Shown: piece after piece, positions 1 through 8,669 of the stretch
Numbering within the stretch: position 1 is the first letter of the stretch
Layout: each line of letters starts with the position of its first letter
Assembly (NCBI GenBank): GCA_041397625.1
Contig: JAWKWH010000001.1
Coordinates: forward strand, 248,001-312,000
From: JAWKWH01 sp041397625
GTDB taxonomy: Bacteria > Pseudomonadota > Alphaproteobacteria > Rhizobiales > Rhizobiaceae
DNA: 64,000 bases
Direction of reading: 5' to 3'
The notes under the pieces: model-generated
Seen by the model: the letters and a program-made list of their open reading frames with translations, nothing else
Databases searched by the model: none
Told to the model about the DNA's origin: nothing
Translations under genes and position numbers: made by a program

Positions 1-508
1 CATGGCCGTTGCCGATACCGCGATGGGCGTCGACGACGATGAGCGCGAAGTCATATCGCAGCCTGACGCTCTGGAAACCGTCATCCATGATGGCGAAATC
101 ACAGCCTTCGCCGATCAGGAGTTCCACGCCCGCCTTGCGATTGGTGGCCACTGCCGTCGGCGCGTTGGCGGCCAGCAGCAGCGCCTCGTCGCCGGAATGC
201 CAGGCGGTATCGCTCTTCGGATCGGCAAGGCGCGGATGGGTAAGGCCGCGGCCATGGCCGCGGGTGAGGAAGCCCGGCTTGTGGCCGAGCTTGCGCGCAG
301 CCTTGGCCATGGCGATCGCCATCGGCGTCTTGCCGGCGCCGCCGACGGTGAGATTGCCGATGCACAGAACCGGGATGCCGGCTTCGGGCGGTCGCGCCAT
401 GTCCATGCGGCTGCGGGCAACGGCGCCATAGACGGCCGAAACCGGATAGAGCAGATATGCCCGCCAGTCGTGCTGCCGCCACCAGAAGGGAGGTGCCTCG
501 GCCGTCAT
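1..508 (-). CDS. lpxK: Tetraacyldisaccharide 4'-kinase, 3' part outside window
   Basis: LpxK phosphorylates the 4' position of the lipid A disaccharide at the inner membrane. The start is ATG at 508 and the frame stays open to base 1, so only about 169 N-terminal residues are visible. The N-terminus has the family-typical APPFWW motif and a membrane-proximal segment. It is followed by an IGNLTVGGAGKTP P-loop near residue 50, a TRGHGRG segment, a GDEALLL motif, and DDGFQ near residue 145. The gene lies 44 bases after waaA on the same strand and is last in the envelope operon in this window. Identity is secure from these motifs and the waaA neighbour. Confidence 0.93.
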   Translation of the reverse strand, partial: MTAEAPPFWWRQHDWRAYLLYPVSAVYGAVARSRMDMARPPEAGIPVLCIGNLTVGGAGKTPMAIAMAKAARKLGHKPGFLTRGHGRGLTHPRLADPKSDTAWHSGDEALLLAANAPTAVATNRKAGVELLIGEGCDFAIMDDGFQSVRLRYDFALIVVDAHRGIGNGH

Positions 509-552
509 CCGCCCCGCCGTCTCATCGCAAACCACCACATCCGGTCACGGTT

Positions 553-1872
553 CTACCGCCGCCGGCCGCCGGATTCCAGTTTCGCCTTGACGACCAGCGG
601 CTGGATATAGGGTTCAAGCGCCTCCAGCGTCCGGCCCAGCGCCCCGCGCATCGTTTCGACGGTTTCGCGGCCGGCCTCGATCATCTTGTCGCGCACGCGA
701 TCATTGTTGAGCAGGAAGGTCACCGCGCCGGCAAGCGTGTCGCCGTCGGCCACCAGCCGCGCGCCGCCGTTGGCGACCAGACGCTGATAGGTCTCGCGAA
801 AATTCTGCACGTTGCGCCCGGACAGGACCGCCGTACCGAGCACCGCCGGCTCCAGCGGGTTCTGCCCGCCCTCGCCGGTAAGCGAGCGGCCGACAAAGGC
901 GATCTCGGTCAGACGCAGATAGAGCCCCATCTCGCCGATCGTGTCGCCAAGCAGGAAGTCGGTCTGCGGCGTGATCTTGTCGTTGCGGCTGCGTCGCGCC
1001 ACCTTGAAGCCGGCCGATTTCAACGCCGATTCGATTGCCGTCGCGCGGTTGGGATGGCGCGGCACGAGTATGGTCAGAACATCGCTGTTCTGCTTTCTGG
1101 CCAGGCGGTGGGCGTTTGCGGCGATTTCCTCCTCGCCGGCATGGGTGGAGATCGCCGCCCAGCGCTTGCGCTCGCCGATCTGCGCGGAGAGCGCCGCCAG
1201 CGCCTCCTCGTCGACGGGCGGGATTTCGGTATCGACCTTCAGATTGCCGGAGACGGTGACCGGCCGGGCGCCAAGCTGGTTGAAGCGTTCGCCGTCGATC
1301 TCGGACTGCGCCACCACATGGGCGAGATTCTCGAACAGCGCTTCGGCGATGTAGGGCCGCTTGAGCCATGCCTCAAACGAGCGATCCGACAGGCGTCCGT
1401 TGACGAGGACCTGCGGCACGCGCTTGGCGCCGAGCTCCAGAATGGTCATCGGCCATATTTCCGATTCGGCCATGATCGCCAGATCGGGCCTCCAATGATC
1501 CAGAAAGTGGTCGATCGCCGGCTTCAGGTCGAGCGGCACGTATTGGTGGACCGCCGTTCCGGCCAGCCGCTCGTCGACGATGCGCGCCGATGTCACCGTT
1601 CCGGTGGTCATGACGACGTTGATGCCGAGATCGCCGATGCGGTTGACCAGCGGTAACACGGCCAGCGTCTCGCCGACGCTCGCCGCGTGCACCCACACCA
1701 GCGGGCCGGCGGGCCGGGCCAGCGGAGACTTGCCGTAGCGCTCGTGCCGGCGCGTGCGCTCCTCCTTGCCCTTGGCGGCGCGCCAGGCGACGTAACCGCC
1801 GATCATCGGATAGGCTGCGGCACCCGCCAGGCGGTAGGTGGTCAGCAATGCGCGCGCCCAGCGTTCGCTCAT
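553..1872 (-). CDS. waaA: 3-deoxy-D-manno-octulosonic acid (Kdo) transferase
   Basis: WaaA (KdtA) transfers Kdo from CMP-Kdo to lipid IV-A at the cytoplasmic face of the inner membrane. The 439-residue product is full length for this GT30 enzyme. It has an N-terminal membrane anchor (about residues 10-30), the WVHAASVGE motif near residue 60 that carries the catalytic Glu, and the ESEIWP motif near residue 135. The C-terminal half is a Rossmann-like nucleotide-binding domain with GQNPLEPA. Its ATG overlaps the stop of the DUF374 gene by four bases (1869-1872), so the two are probably translationally coupled. With lpxK it forms the lipid A/Kdo end of the operon. Confidence 0.95.
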   Translation of the reverse strand: MSERWARALLTTYRLAGAAAYPMIGGYVAWRAAKGKEERTRRHERYGKSPLARPAGPLVWVHAASVGETLAVLPLVNRIGDLGINVVMTTGTVTSARIVDERLAGTAVHQYVPLDLKPAIDHFLDHWRPDLAIMAESEIWPMTILELGAKRVPQVLVNGRLSDRSFEAWLKRPYIAEALFENLAHVVAQSEIDGERFNQLGARPVTVSGNLKVDTEIPPVDEEALAALSAQIGERKRWAAISTHAGEEEIAANAHRLARKQNSDVLTILVPRHPNRATAIESALKSAGFKVARRSRNDKITPQTDFLLGDTIGEMGLYLRLTEIAFVGRSLTGEGGQNPLEPAVLGTAVLSGRNVQNFRETYQRLVANGGARLVADGDTLAGAVTFLLNNDRVRDKMIEAGRETVETMRGALGRTLEALEPYIQPLVVKAKLESGGRRR

Positions 1873-2588
1873 CTGGAGTTGTCAACCTTCTGATAGGCCT
1901 CGGCGGTAATCTCGTTCATCGCATCGGTCAACCGCAGGCGCAGCGCTTCCATCATTTCGTCGCCGGCATCGGCAGGCACGACTATCTGGTCGCCGAATAT
2001 GATGCAAAAACGGCCGAACGGCAGATTTACCGTCGTTTTATCCCGCGTCTTTTCCAGCACTTTGCGCCGCGAGGTGGCGATGGCGACCGGAACGACGGGG
2101 CGGCCGGAGATCCGAGCCAGCGTGATGATGCCGAGGCCGGCGCTGCGCGGCGTCCCGCCCGGGATGTCGGCGATCATGCAGACGCCCGTGCCGGCATCGA
2201 GCGCCTTCTTCATCTGGATGAGGGCGCGGGCGCCGCCTTTGCCGTGCGCCTGCTGGTCGGGTCTGCCGCCCGAGCCGCGAACGGTCTCGATACCGAATTT
2301 CTGTGCCACCATGGCGTTCAGTTCGGCATCCGTGCTGCGCGAGAACAGGGCAACCAGCGGCATCCAGCGCGGCTTGATCACCGGCGCCAGCAGATGCTGG
2401 CCGTGCCACAGCGCGAAAACCGCATTGGGTTCGGCGCGAAACACGGATTCCAGGTCGTGGCAGCCCGCCGCGCGCCTGTTCGTCGCCTTGATGAAGCGCA
2501 TGGACAACGCGATCAGCCAGGCAAGCACGTGCTTGACGACGATCGACCGGGCAAGCGGCCCGCGGATCCTGCGCCATAACCGCTTCAC
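1869..2588 (-). CDS. DUF374 lysophospholipid-acyltransferase-like protein
   Basis: A 239-residue member of the DUF374 family, which resembles the LPLAT/AGPAT acyltransferases and often sits beside waaA in alphaproteobacteria. The segment ALWHGQHLL near residue 60 matches the family's equivalent of the acyltransferase HX4D region, and DIPGGTPR near residue 140 is the second conserved block. An N-terminal hydrophobic stretch (about residues 18-32) suggests membrane association. It ends in a four-base overlap with waaA. A role in acylating lipid A or a related lipid is inferred from the neighbours; the substrate cannot be read from the sequence. Confidence 0.85.
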   Translation of the reverse strand: MKRLWRRIRGPLARSIVVKHVLAWLIALSMRFIKATNRRAAGCHDLESVFRAEPNAVFALWHGQHLLAPVIKPRWMPLVALFSRSTDAELNAMVAQKFGIETVRGSGGRPDQQAHGKGGARALIQMKKALDAGTGVCMIADIPGGTPRSAGLGIITLARISGRPVVPVAIATSRRKVLEKTRDKTTVNLPFGRFCIIFGDQIVVPADAGDEMMEALRLRLTDAMNEITAEAYQKVDNSR

Positions 2589-2660
2589 GGCGTGTTCCAG
2601 CCGTCATCGTGGCAGCGGGCGAACCGCCGCAAGGGAAGCGGGATGGCTCTCATCCAGAGG

Positions 2661-2918
2661 TCAGTCTGTCTTTTCGCTGCCAGCCTGGCTGTCGGGATCG
2701 AGCAGCCGGTGCAGGTGAACGATGAAATAGCGCATATGGGCGTTGTCGACCGTCGATTGCGCCTTGGCGCGCCAGGCCGCCTCGGCCGATTTGTAGTCGG
2801 GAAAGATGCCGACGATGTCGAGTGCGTCCAGATCGCGGAACTCAACGCCTTCCAGCGATTCCAGCTCGCCGCCGAAGACCAGATGCAGGAGCTGTTTTCC
2901 GCCGTCCTCACCATCCAT
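2661..2918 (-). CDS. DUF4170 domain protein
   Basis: An 85-residue protein matching the small DUF4170 family of alphaproteobacteria. Visible features are LVFGGELESL near the N-terminus, DLDALDIVGIFPDY in the middle, and an AHMRYFIVHLHRLLDP block near the C-terminus. An earlier in-frame start at 2975 exists, but the family homology begins at MDGEDGG, so I chose 2918. It lies in the minus-strand run between cysQ and the DUF374 gene. Its function is unknown; co-transcription with lipid A genes hints at an envelope-related role but shows nothing specific. Confidence 0.82.
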   Translation of the reverse strand: MDGEDGGKQLLHLVFGGELESLEGVEFRDLDALDIVGIFPDYKSAEAAWRAKAQSTVDNAHMRYFIVHLHRLLDPDSQAGSEKTD

Positions 2919-3016
2919 GGCCAAACCTCGTTGTCTGCGTATTGCCAGCATTCTCTTAGGGCCTTTCTCGATCAAATGGAATCGGTTCGGCCCGTTCTTT
3001 TACCCTACCGGCAACG

Positions 3017-3817
3017 TCACTTCCGCATCGATTGCCGCAGCCTTTCCAGGAGATCGCCGCTGCCGGCCACCATCGCACCCAGGCGGGCGCCCGGCAGGCC
3101 GTAGCGCGGCGATCGGCCGGAAACCGTGGCAATCGCGCCGCCCGCTTCCTGCAGTACGAGGTCGGCTGCGGCAAGGTCCCAGTCATGCGCGTTGGGCTTG
3201 ACGAAGGTCGCATCGATGTCGCCATTGGCCACCATGGCGACGCGGTAGGCGAGCGACGGCACGTAGGGCTGGCGGCTGATTCGTTCCCGCTGCTTTCTCG
3301 GCAGCGCCTCGATCATGGCCTTTGGACCGCCGACGCGCGGCCTGTCGCCCGGCGCCGCCACGGCGATGGCCTTGCCGTTGCGCCGCGCGCCGCGCGCCTT
3401 GAGGGCGGCAAACACCTCGCCGCGCGCCGGGCAGTCGAGCACGCCGGCTACGGGCCTGCCGCGGGAGACAATGGCGATCGAGACGCACCAGGTCGACTGG
3501 CCTTCAAGGAAACCCCTGGTGCCGTCGATCGGATCGACGACGAAAAGCCGCTCGGCTTCCAGGCGCAGCGGATCGGCCGCCGTTTCCTCCGAAAGCCAGC
3601 CATAGTCGGGCCGCGCCGTCAGAAGCGCATCCTTCAGAAAGCGGTCGACGGCCAGATCGGCTTCGCTTACGGGCGACTTGCCGCCCTTCATCCAGACTTC
3701 CGGATCCTTGCGGAAATAGCCCATCGCGATCGCGCCGGCCTCGCGTGCCGCCTCGCCGAGCAGCGTCAGCTCGTCCGCCAGGTCATCGGCGACCGTGGTG
3801 TCGTCAGCTTCCGGCAA
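3017..3817 (-). CDS. cysQ: 3'(2'),5'-bisphosphate nucleotidase / inositol monophosphatase family
   Basis: A 266-residue Mg2+-dependent phosphatase of the inositol monophosphatase superfamily. Metal ligands are visible in LSEET (about 75-79) and DPIDGTRGF (95-103), and the C-terminal WDLAAADLVLQEAGG block supplies the last Asp. The CysQ subgroup removes the 3'-phosphate from PAP made in sulfate assimilation; a general inositol phosphatase is the alternative. The gene starts 14 bases inside the 3' end of pmbA, an overlap typical of co-translated genes. Family assignment is firm; substrate is inferred. Confidence 0.87.
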   Translation of the reverse strand: MPEADDTTVADDLADELTLLGEAAREAGAIAMGYFRKDPEVWMKGGKSPVSEADLAVDRFLKDALLTARPDYGWLSEETAADPLRLEAERLFVVDPIDGTRGFLEGQSTWCVSIAIVSRGRPVAGVLDCPARGEVFAALKARGARRNGKAIAVAAPGDRPRVGGPKAMIEALPRKQRERISRQPYVPSLAYRVAMVANGDIDATFVKPNAHDWDLAAADLVLQEAGGAIATVSGRSPRYGLPGARLGAMVAGSGDLLERLRQSMRK

Positions 3818-5147
3818 GCGTCATCCCCTCGATCATCAGGGTCGGCGCCGCGGTGGAATAGTTGCGGTCGAGATCGTCTGCCGCCGTCATGTTCATGAAC
3901 ATGGATTTCAGGTTGGAGGCGATCGTCACCTCCGAGACCGGCCAGGCGATCTCGCCGTTCTCGATCCAGAAACCCGATGCGCCGCGGCTGTATTCGCCGG
4001 TCACCATGTTGACGCCCTGACCGAAAACCTCGGTGACGTAGAAACCCTGTTTCAGGCCAGAGATCAAAGCCTGCGGTGCCGCCTTGCCCGCCTCGATCGC
4101 CAGATTGGTCGATGCCGGCGTGACCGATGAGGCCGAGCGCACGCCGCGGCCATTGGTCTGAAGTCCCAGTTCGCGCGCCGCCGACGTCGACAGGAACCAG
4201 TGCTTCAAAACGCCGTTCTCCACCATCGTCAGCGCATCGCCGGTCACGCCTTCGCCGTCGAAGGGCCGCGAGGACGGGCCGCGGCGCCGCAGCGGGTCGT
4301 CGGTCACGGTGATCGCGGCCGCGGCGATCTGCTTGCCCATCATGTCGCGCAGGAAGCTCGTCTTGCGCGCCACCGAGGCGCCGTTGATCGCGCCCGCCAT
4401 GTGGCCGGCGATGCCCCGCGCCACGCGCGGATCGCAGATGACCGTCACCGGCCCGGTCTTCGCCTTGCGGCTGCCGAGCCGGCGGACCGTCCGTTCACCG
4501 GCCTTGCGGCCGATCGTGTCTGCGTCTTCGAGATCGGCGAAATGGACCCGCGAGGAAAACTCGTAGTCGCGCTCCATTGCCGTGCCCTCGCCGGCGATCA
4601 CGCTGACGGAGCGTGAGAAGCGCGACGCGGCGTACTGGCCGACAAACCCGTCGGAGGTGGCGAGCACCAGCCCGCCCGAACCGGCGCTGGCGCCGCTGCC
4701 GCCCGAATTGGTCACACCGTCGACGGCAAGCGCTGCCTCCTCCATGGAAAGCGCGGCCCGCGTCAGTTCCCCGGCGTCGACCGTCCGGTCGTCATACAGG
4801 TCGAGATCGGGGATCTCGCGCGCCAGGCGGTCCCTGTCGGCCAGGCCCTGGAAAGGGTCTTCCGGCGAGACGCGCGCCATCGCCACCGCGCGTTCGGCCA
4901 GCGCCGCGGCATCGCCCGACGCGGTGGCCGAGATGCTGGCGACGCGCCGGCCGACGAATACGCGCAGCGCGATATCGTCGCTTTCCGAGCTCTCGGTGCT
5001 CTCCACCCTGCCGAGCCGCACCGAAACCGATGTCGACCGCGAGCGCACCGCCACCGCATCGGCGGCGTCGGCGCCGGCCTTTTTGGCCGCCTCGACCAGA
5101 GCCTCGACGCGATCGGCCAGAATGTCGGACTCACGCTGATCTGTCAT
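3804..5147 (-). CDS. pmbA: TldD/PmbA family metalloprotease subunit
   Basis: PmbA (TldE) partners with TldD in a cytosolic protease that degrades unfolded peptides and matures some modified peptides. The protein is 447 residues from the ATG at 5147 (MTDQRESDILADRVEALV). The frame stays open upstream to 5264, but that extension lacks family similarity. The LGRVESTESSESDD region near residue 50, the DPFQGLADR segment and the C-terminal NGEIAWPVSEVTIASNL block fit PmbA. PmbA subunits lack the TldD HExxxH zinc motif, and none is present here. No tldD is nearby. It heads the minus-strand run to lpxK and is divergent from the KefB-type gene. Confidence 0.9.
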   Translation of the reverse strand: MTDQRESDILADRVEALVEAAKKAGADAADAVAVRSRSTSVSVRLGRVESTESSESDDIALRVFVGRRVASISATASGDAAALAERAVAMARVSPEDPFQGLADRDRLAREIPDLDLYDDRTVDAGELTRAALSMEEAALAVDGVTNSGGSGASAGSGGLVLATSDGFVGQYAASRFSRSVSVIAGEGTAMERDYEFSSRVHFADLEDADTIGRKAGERTVRRLGSRKAKTGPVTVICDPRVARGIAGHMAGAINGASVARKTSFLRDMMGKQIAAAAITVTDDPLRRRGPSSRPFDGEGVTGDALTMVENGVLKHWFLSTSAARELGLQTNGRGVRSASSVTPASTNLAIEAGKAAPQALISGLKQGFYVTEVFGQGVNMVTGEYSRGASGFWIENGEIAWPVSEVTIASNLKSMFMNMTAADDLDRNYSTAAPTLMIEGMTLAGS

Positions 5148-5242
5148 CGTTGATTTCGCCGGTCCTGTCGCCCATGTTCGGGAGGCTGGTGTCGCGAGAC
5201 ATCGCCCGGCAAACCATCTATGGTCTGGCCGGCGGCCATGCA

Positions 5243-7111
5243 ATGGGCGCGTGCCCGGAATCAACGATTATCACTTGCAGGGATCACGGCAAATTGGCGA
5301 CCGAGAGCGCATCCATCTTTACCGAAGCACTGGTGCTGCTGGGCGGCGCCGTGGTCGCCGCGCCGCTGTTCAAGCGCATCGGCCTCGGCACGGTGCTCGG
5401 CTATCTCGCCGCCGGCATCATCATCGGACCGGCCGCCGCGGCGATGATCGGCGGCGGCGAGGATATCCTGCATGTCGCCGAACTCGGCGTCGTCTTCCTG
5501 CTCTTCATCATCGGCCTGGAACTGAAGCCCTCGCGCCTTTGGGCGCTGCGGCACGCGATCTTCGGCTTGGGGCTGGCGCAGGTGCTGGTCTCGGGAGCGG
5601 TGCTGGCGGGGCTCGTATGGGCGCTGTGGAACATTCGCCCGAGCGCTGCGATCATCGTTGGCTACGGCCTTGCGCTGTCATCGACGGCCTTCGCCATGCA
5701 GATGCTCGAGGAGAGTGGCGACACGAACCTGAAATATGGGCAGACCGGCTTTTCCATCCTGTTGTTCCAGGATCTTGCCATCGTGCCGCTGCTGGCGCTG
5801 ATTCCGGTACTGGCGCCCTTCGGCGACAACACCAATGCCCTGAGCTGGGCCGATATCGCGTTGGCGCTGGCCGGCCTTGCCGTTCTGGTGGTGGCCGGCC
5901 GCTATTTGCTCAACCCCTTGTTTCGCATCATCGCCAATACGGGCGCCCGCGAGGCGATGATCGCCGCGGCGCTGTTCGTCGTGCTCGGATCGGCGATGCT
6001 GATGCAGTATGTCGGCCTGTCGATGGCCATGGGCGCCTTCATCGCCGGCGTCATGCTGGCCGACTCCTCCTACCGGCACGAATTGCAGGCCGATATCGAG
6101 CCGTTCCGCGGCATCCTGCTCGGCCTGTTTTTCATGGCCGTCGGCATGTCGCTCGACATCACCGTGATCTTGGAGGAATGGGCCACGATCCTGCTCGCCG
6201 TGCCGCTGTTGATGGCGGCCAAGGCGGTCCTGATCTACGCGCTCTGCCGCCTGTTCGGGAGCAACCACGCCGATGCCGTGCGTGTCGGGCTGCTGCTGCC
6301 GCAGGGCGGCGAGTTCGGCTTCGTGCTGTTCACCGCCGCCTCCGCCTCCTTCGTGCTCAGTAGCGCCCAGGCGTCGCTGCTGGTCGCCATCGTCACCGTA
6401 TCGATGGCGCTGACGCCGATCTCGGTGCGCCTGGCCGGCCTGTTCGTCCGCGAGGACGAGGACGAGCAGATGGAGGAGGATTTCGAGGGCGCCGGCTCCG
6501 ACGTGCTGATGATCGGCTTTTCCCGCTTCGGCCAGGTGGCGTCGCAGACGCTTTTGGCCGGAGGCACCGACGTCACCATCATCGACCACTCGGCCGACCG
6601 GGTTCGCGCGGCGTCCAAGTTCGGCTTCCGCATCTATTTCGGCGACGGTACCCGCAAGGATGTTCTGGAGGCGGCGGGCATCCGCCGGGCCAATCTGGTC
6701 GCGGTGTGCACGCACAAGAAGGAGATCACCGACCGGATCGTCGATCTCATCCAGTCGGATTATCCGCAGGCCAAGCTCTATGTGCGTTCCTACGACCGGG
6801 CGCATACGCTGTCGCTCAGGGAGCGCGGCGTCGACTACGAGGCGCGCGAAACGTTCGAATCGGGCTTGCTTTTCGGCCGCATGACGTTGCAGGCGCTCGG
6901 CACGGAAGAGGAGCTGGCGATCGCGATCGCCGACGACGTCCGCCGCCGCGATGCCGAGCGCCTCGCCATCCAGCAGGCCGAAGGCATCTATGCCGGTTCC
7001 GACATGCTGCACAAACGACCGGTGACGCCGGAACCGCTGATCAAGCCGACCCGCGAAGCGCGTCGTCTCGACAGGGAAGACGACGCGCCGGCCGATCCGG
7101 TGGCCGGCTGA
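5243..7111 (+). CDS. KefB/KefC-type monovalent cation:proton antiporter (CPA2)
   Basis: A membrane antiporter of about 622 residues expected to export K+ in exchange for H+. The first 400 residues carry about a dozen hydrophobic segments, including LGYLAAGIIIGP and VVFLLFIIGLELKP, signatures of the Na+/H+ exchanger fold. A cytosolic TrkA-N (RCK) domain follows, beginning VLMIGFSRFGQVASQTL with the NAD-binding glycine pattern. The C-terminus is charged. The start is uncertain: ATG 5243 is listed, but TTG 5294 (LATESASIFTEAL), with AGGGA nine bases upstream, aligns better with the usual N-terminus. It is divergent from pmbA. Confidence 0.88.
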   Translation: MGACPESTIITCRDHGKLATESASIFTEALVLLGGAVVAAPLFKRIGLGTVLGYLAAGIIIGPAAAAMIGGGEDILHVAELGVVFLLFIIGLELKPSRLWALRHAIFGLGLAQVLVSGAVLAGLVWALWNIRPSAAIIVGYGLALSSTAFAMQMLEESGDTNLKYGQTGFSILLFQDLAIVPLLALIPVLAPFGDNTNALSWADIALALAGLAVLVVAGRYLLNPLFRIIANTGAREAMIAAALFVVLGSAMLMQYVGLSMAMGAFIAGVMLADSSYRHELQADIEPFRGILLGLFFMAVGMSLDITVILEEWATILLAVPLLMAAKAVLIYALCRLFGSNHADAVRVGLLLPQGGEFGFVLFTAASASFVLSSAQASLLVAIVTVSMALTPISVRLAGLFVREDEDEQMEEDFEGAGSDVLMIGFSRFGQVASQTLLAGGTDVTIIDHSADRVRAASKFGFRIYFGDGTRKDVLEAAGIRRANLVAVCTHKKEITDRIVDLIQSDYPQAKLYVRSYDRAHTLSLRERGVDYEARETFESGLLFGRMTLQALGTEEELAIAIADDVRRRDAERLAIQQAEGIYAGSDMLHKRPVTPEPLIKPTREARRLDREDDAPADPVAG

Positions 7112-7211
7112 AGGCCCCCATAGTCATGGCTCCGGGACCGAACCTGATCCACAATCGCCGCCATGTGCCCGCGTCGGGCGGGTCGCCCGCCACGCTTTTG
7201 GAATACCAGAC

Positions 7212-8669
7212 ATGAGCAAGTCGCCGCACCCCGCCAGGTTCACCTCCGGCTCAACCATGCGCCATGTGGTGGTCATGACGGCGACCGGGTCGCTCGGCCT
7301 GATCGCCATCTTTATCGTCGACGCACTCAACCTGTTCTACATCTCAATGCTGGGCGTCCAGGAACTGGCCGCCGCGATCGGCTTTGCCGGCACGCTGATG
7401 TTCTTCACCATCTCGGTGTCGATCGGCCTGACGGTGGCCACCTCGGCGCTGGTGTCGCGAGCGCTCGGGCGCGGCGACCGCGAGCAGGCCGCGCGCACCG
7501 GCGGCGCGGCGATCGCCTTCGTGCTGCTGGTCACAGGGCTGGTGGCGGCGGCCATGTGGCCGTTCATCGGAACGCTCGTCCGGCTCGTCGGCGCCACGGG
7601 CGAGACGGCCGATCTCGCCACCTATTTCATGCAGATCGTCGTGCCCTCGTCGCCGATCGTATCCGTCGGCATGTGCACGACGGGCATCTTGCGCGGGACC
7701 GGCGATGCCCGTCGCGCCATGTATGTCACGCTGGCCGGCGGTATCGCTGCGGCGATCCTCGACCCGCTGCTGATCTTCGGCCTCGATCTGGGGCTCACCG
7801 GCGCGGCGATCTCGACTGTTCTGTCCCGCATGGTGCTGGTCCTGGTCGGTCTCTACGGCGCCTGGTACGTACACCGGCTGGTCCGGCTGCCCGGCCCTGC
7901 GCAGCTCATGCGCGCCGCCAGGCCGTTTTTCGGTGTCGGCATACCGGCGATTATGACCCAGGTCGCCACCCCGGTCGGCAACGCCTACGTGACAATCGAA
8001 ATGGCCGCCTTCGGCGACGATGCCGTCGCCGGCTGGGCCATCATCGGACGGCTCATACCTGTAGCCTTCGGTTCGATCTTCGCCCTGTCTGGCGCGGTGG
8101 GGCCGATTCTCGGCCAGAACTATGGCGCGCGCCTCTACGACCGGCTGCATCTGGTCCTGCGCGACGCGCTGGTTCTCACCTTCATCTACGTGTCGGTGGT
8201 CTGGCTGCTGCTGGCATTGCTGTCCGGCCAGATCGCCGCCCTGTTCGGCGCCACCGGCGACGCGCATGACCTCGTGATCTTCTTCTGCCTGTTCGCTGCC
8301 GGCAGCTTCCTGTTCAACGGCGCCTTGTTCGTCGGTATCGCCGCTTTCAACAATCTCGGCTTTGCCACCTATTCGACGCTGTTCAACTGGGGTCGCGCAA
8401 CGCTCGGCACCATTCCCTTCGTCTCTGTCGGCGCGGTTTACTATGGCGCCGAGGGCGTCATCGCCGGCTGGGGGCTCGGCGGAGTGCTGTTCGGCCTGTT
8501 GTCGGTGATCATCGGCTTCCGCGTAATCCGTCGCGTCGCCAACCGCCCGCCGCCCGACGACGGCAACCTGCCCGGTCCGCCGCCAACCGCCAACTCGCCA
8601 TTCTCCACCGGCAAGGCGGCCACGGCGGGTTATACCGCCGGAACCGCCGAGAGCAGTTCGCCGAGCTGA
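7212..8669 (+). CDS. MATE family multidrug/toxin exporter
   Basis: A 485-residue integral membrane protein with about twelve hydrophobic helices in two related halves, as in MatE (NorM/DinF-like) cation-coupled exporters. The first half contains a GVQELAAAIGF segment and the second TPVGNAYVTIEMAAFG plus LSGAVGPILGQNYGA, both typical of the family. The proline-rich tail after residue 455 is unlike the core. Its last 40 bases overlap, tail to tail, the 3' end of the flavin hydroxylase gene on the other strand. The substrate cannot be predicted. Confidence 0.9.
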   Translation: MSKSPHPARFTSGSTMRHVVVMTATGSLGLIAIFIVDALNLFYISMLGVQELAAAIGFAGTLMFFTISVSIGLTVATSALVSRALGRGDREQAARTGGAAIAFVLLVTGLVAAAMWPFIGTLVRLVGATGETADLATYFMQIVVPSSPIVSVGMCTTGILRGTGDARRAMYVTLAGGIAAAILDPLLIFGLDLGLTGAAISTVLSRMVLVLVGLYGAWYVHRLVRLPGPAQLMRAARPFFGVGIPAIMTQVATPVGNAYVTIEMAAFGDDAVAGWAIIGRLIPVAFGSIFALSGAVGPILGQNYGARLYDRLHLVLRDALVLTFIYVSVVWLLLALLSGQIAALFGATGDAHDLVIFFCLFAAGSFLFNGALFVGIAAFNNLGFATYSTLFNWGRATLGTIPFVSVGAVYYGAEGVIAGWGLGGVLFGLLSVIIGFRVIRRVANRPPPDDGNLPGPPPTANSPFSTGKAATAGYTAGTAESSSPS

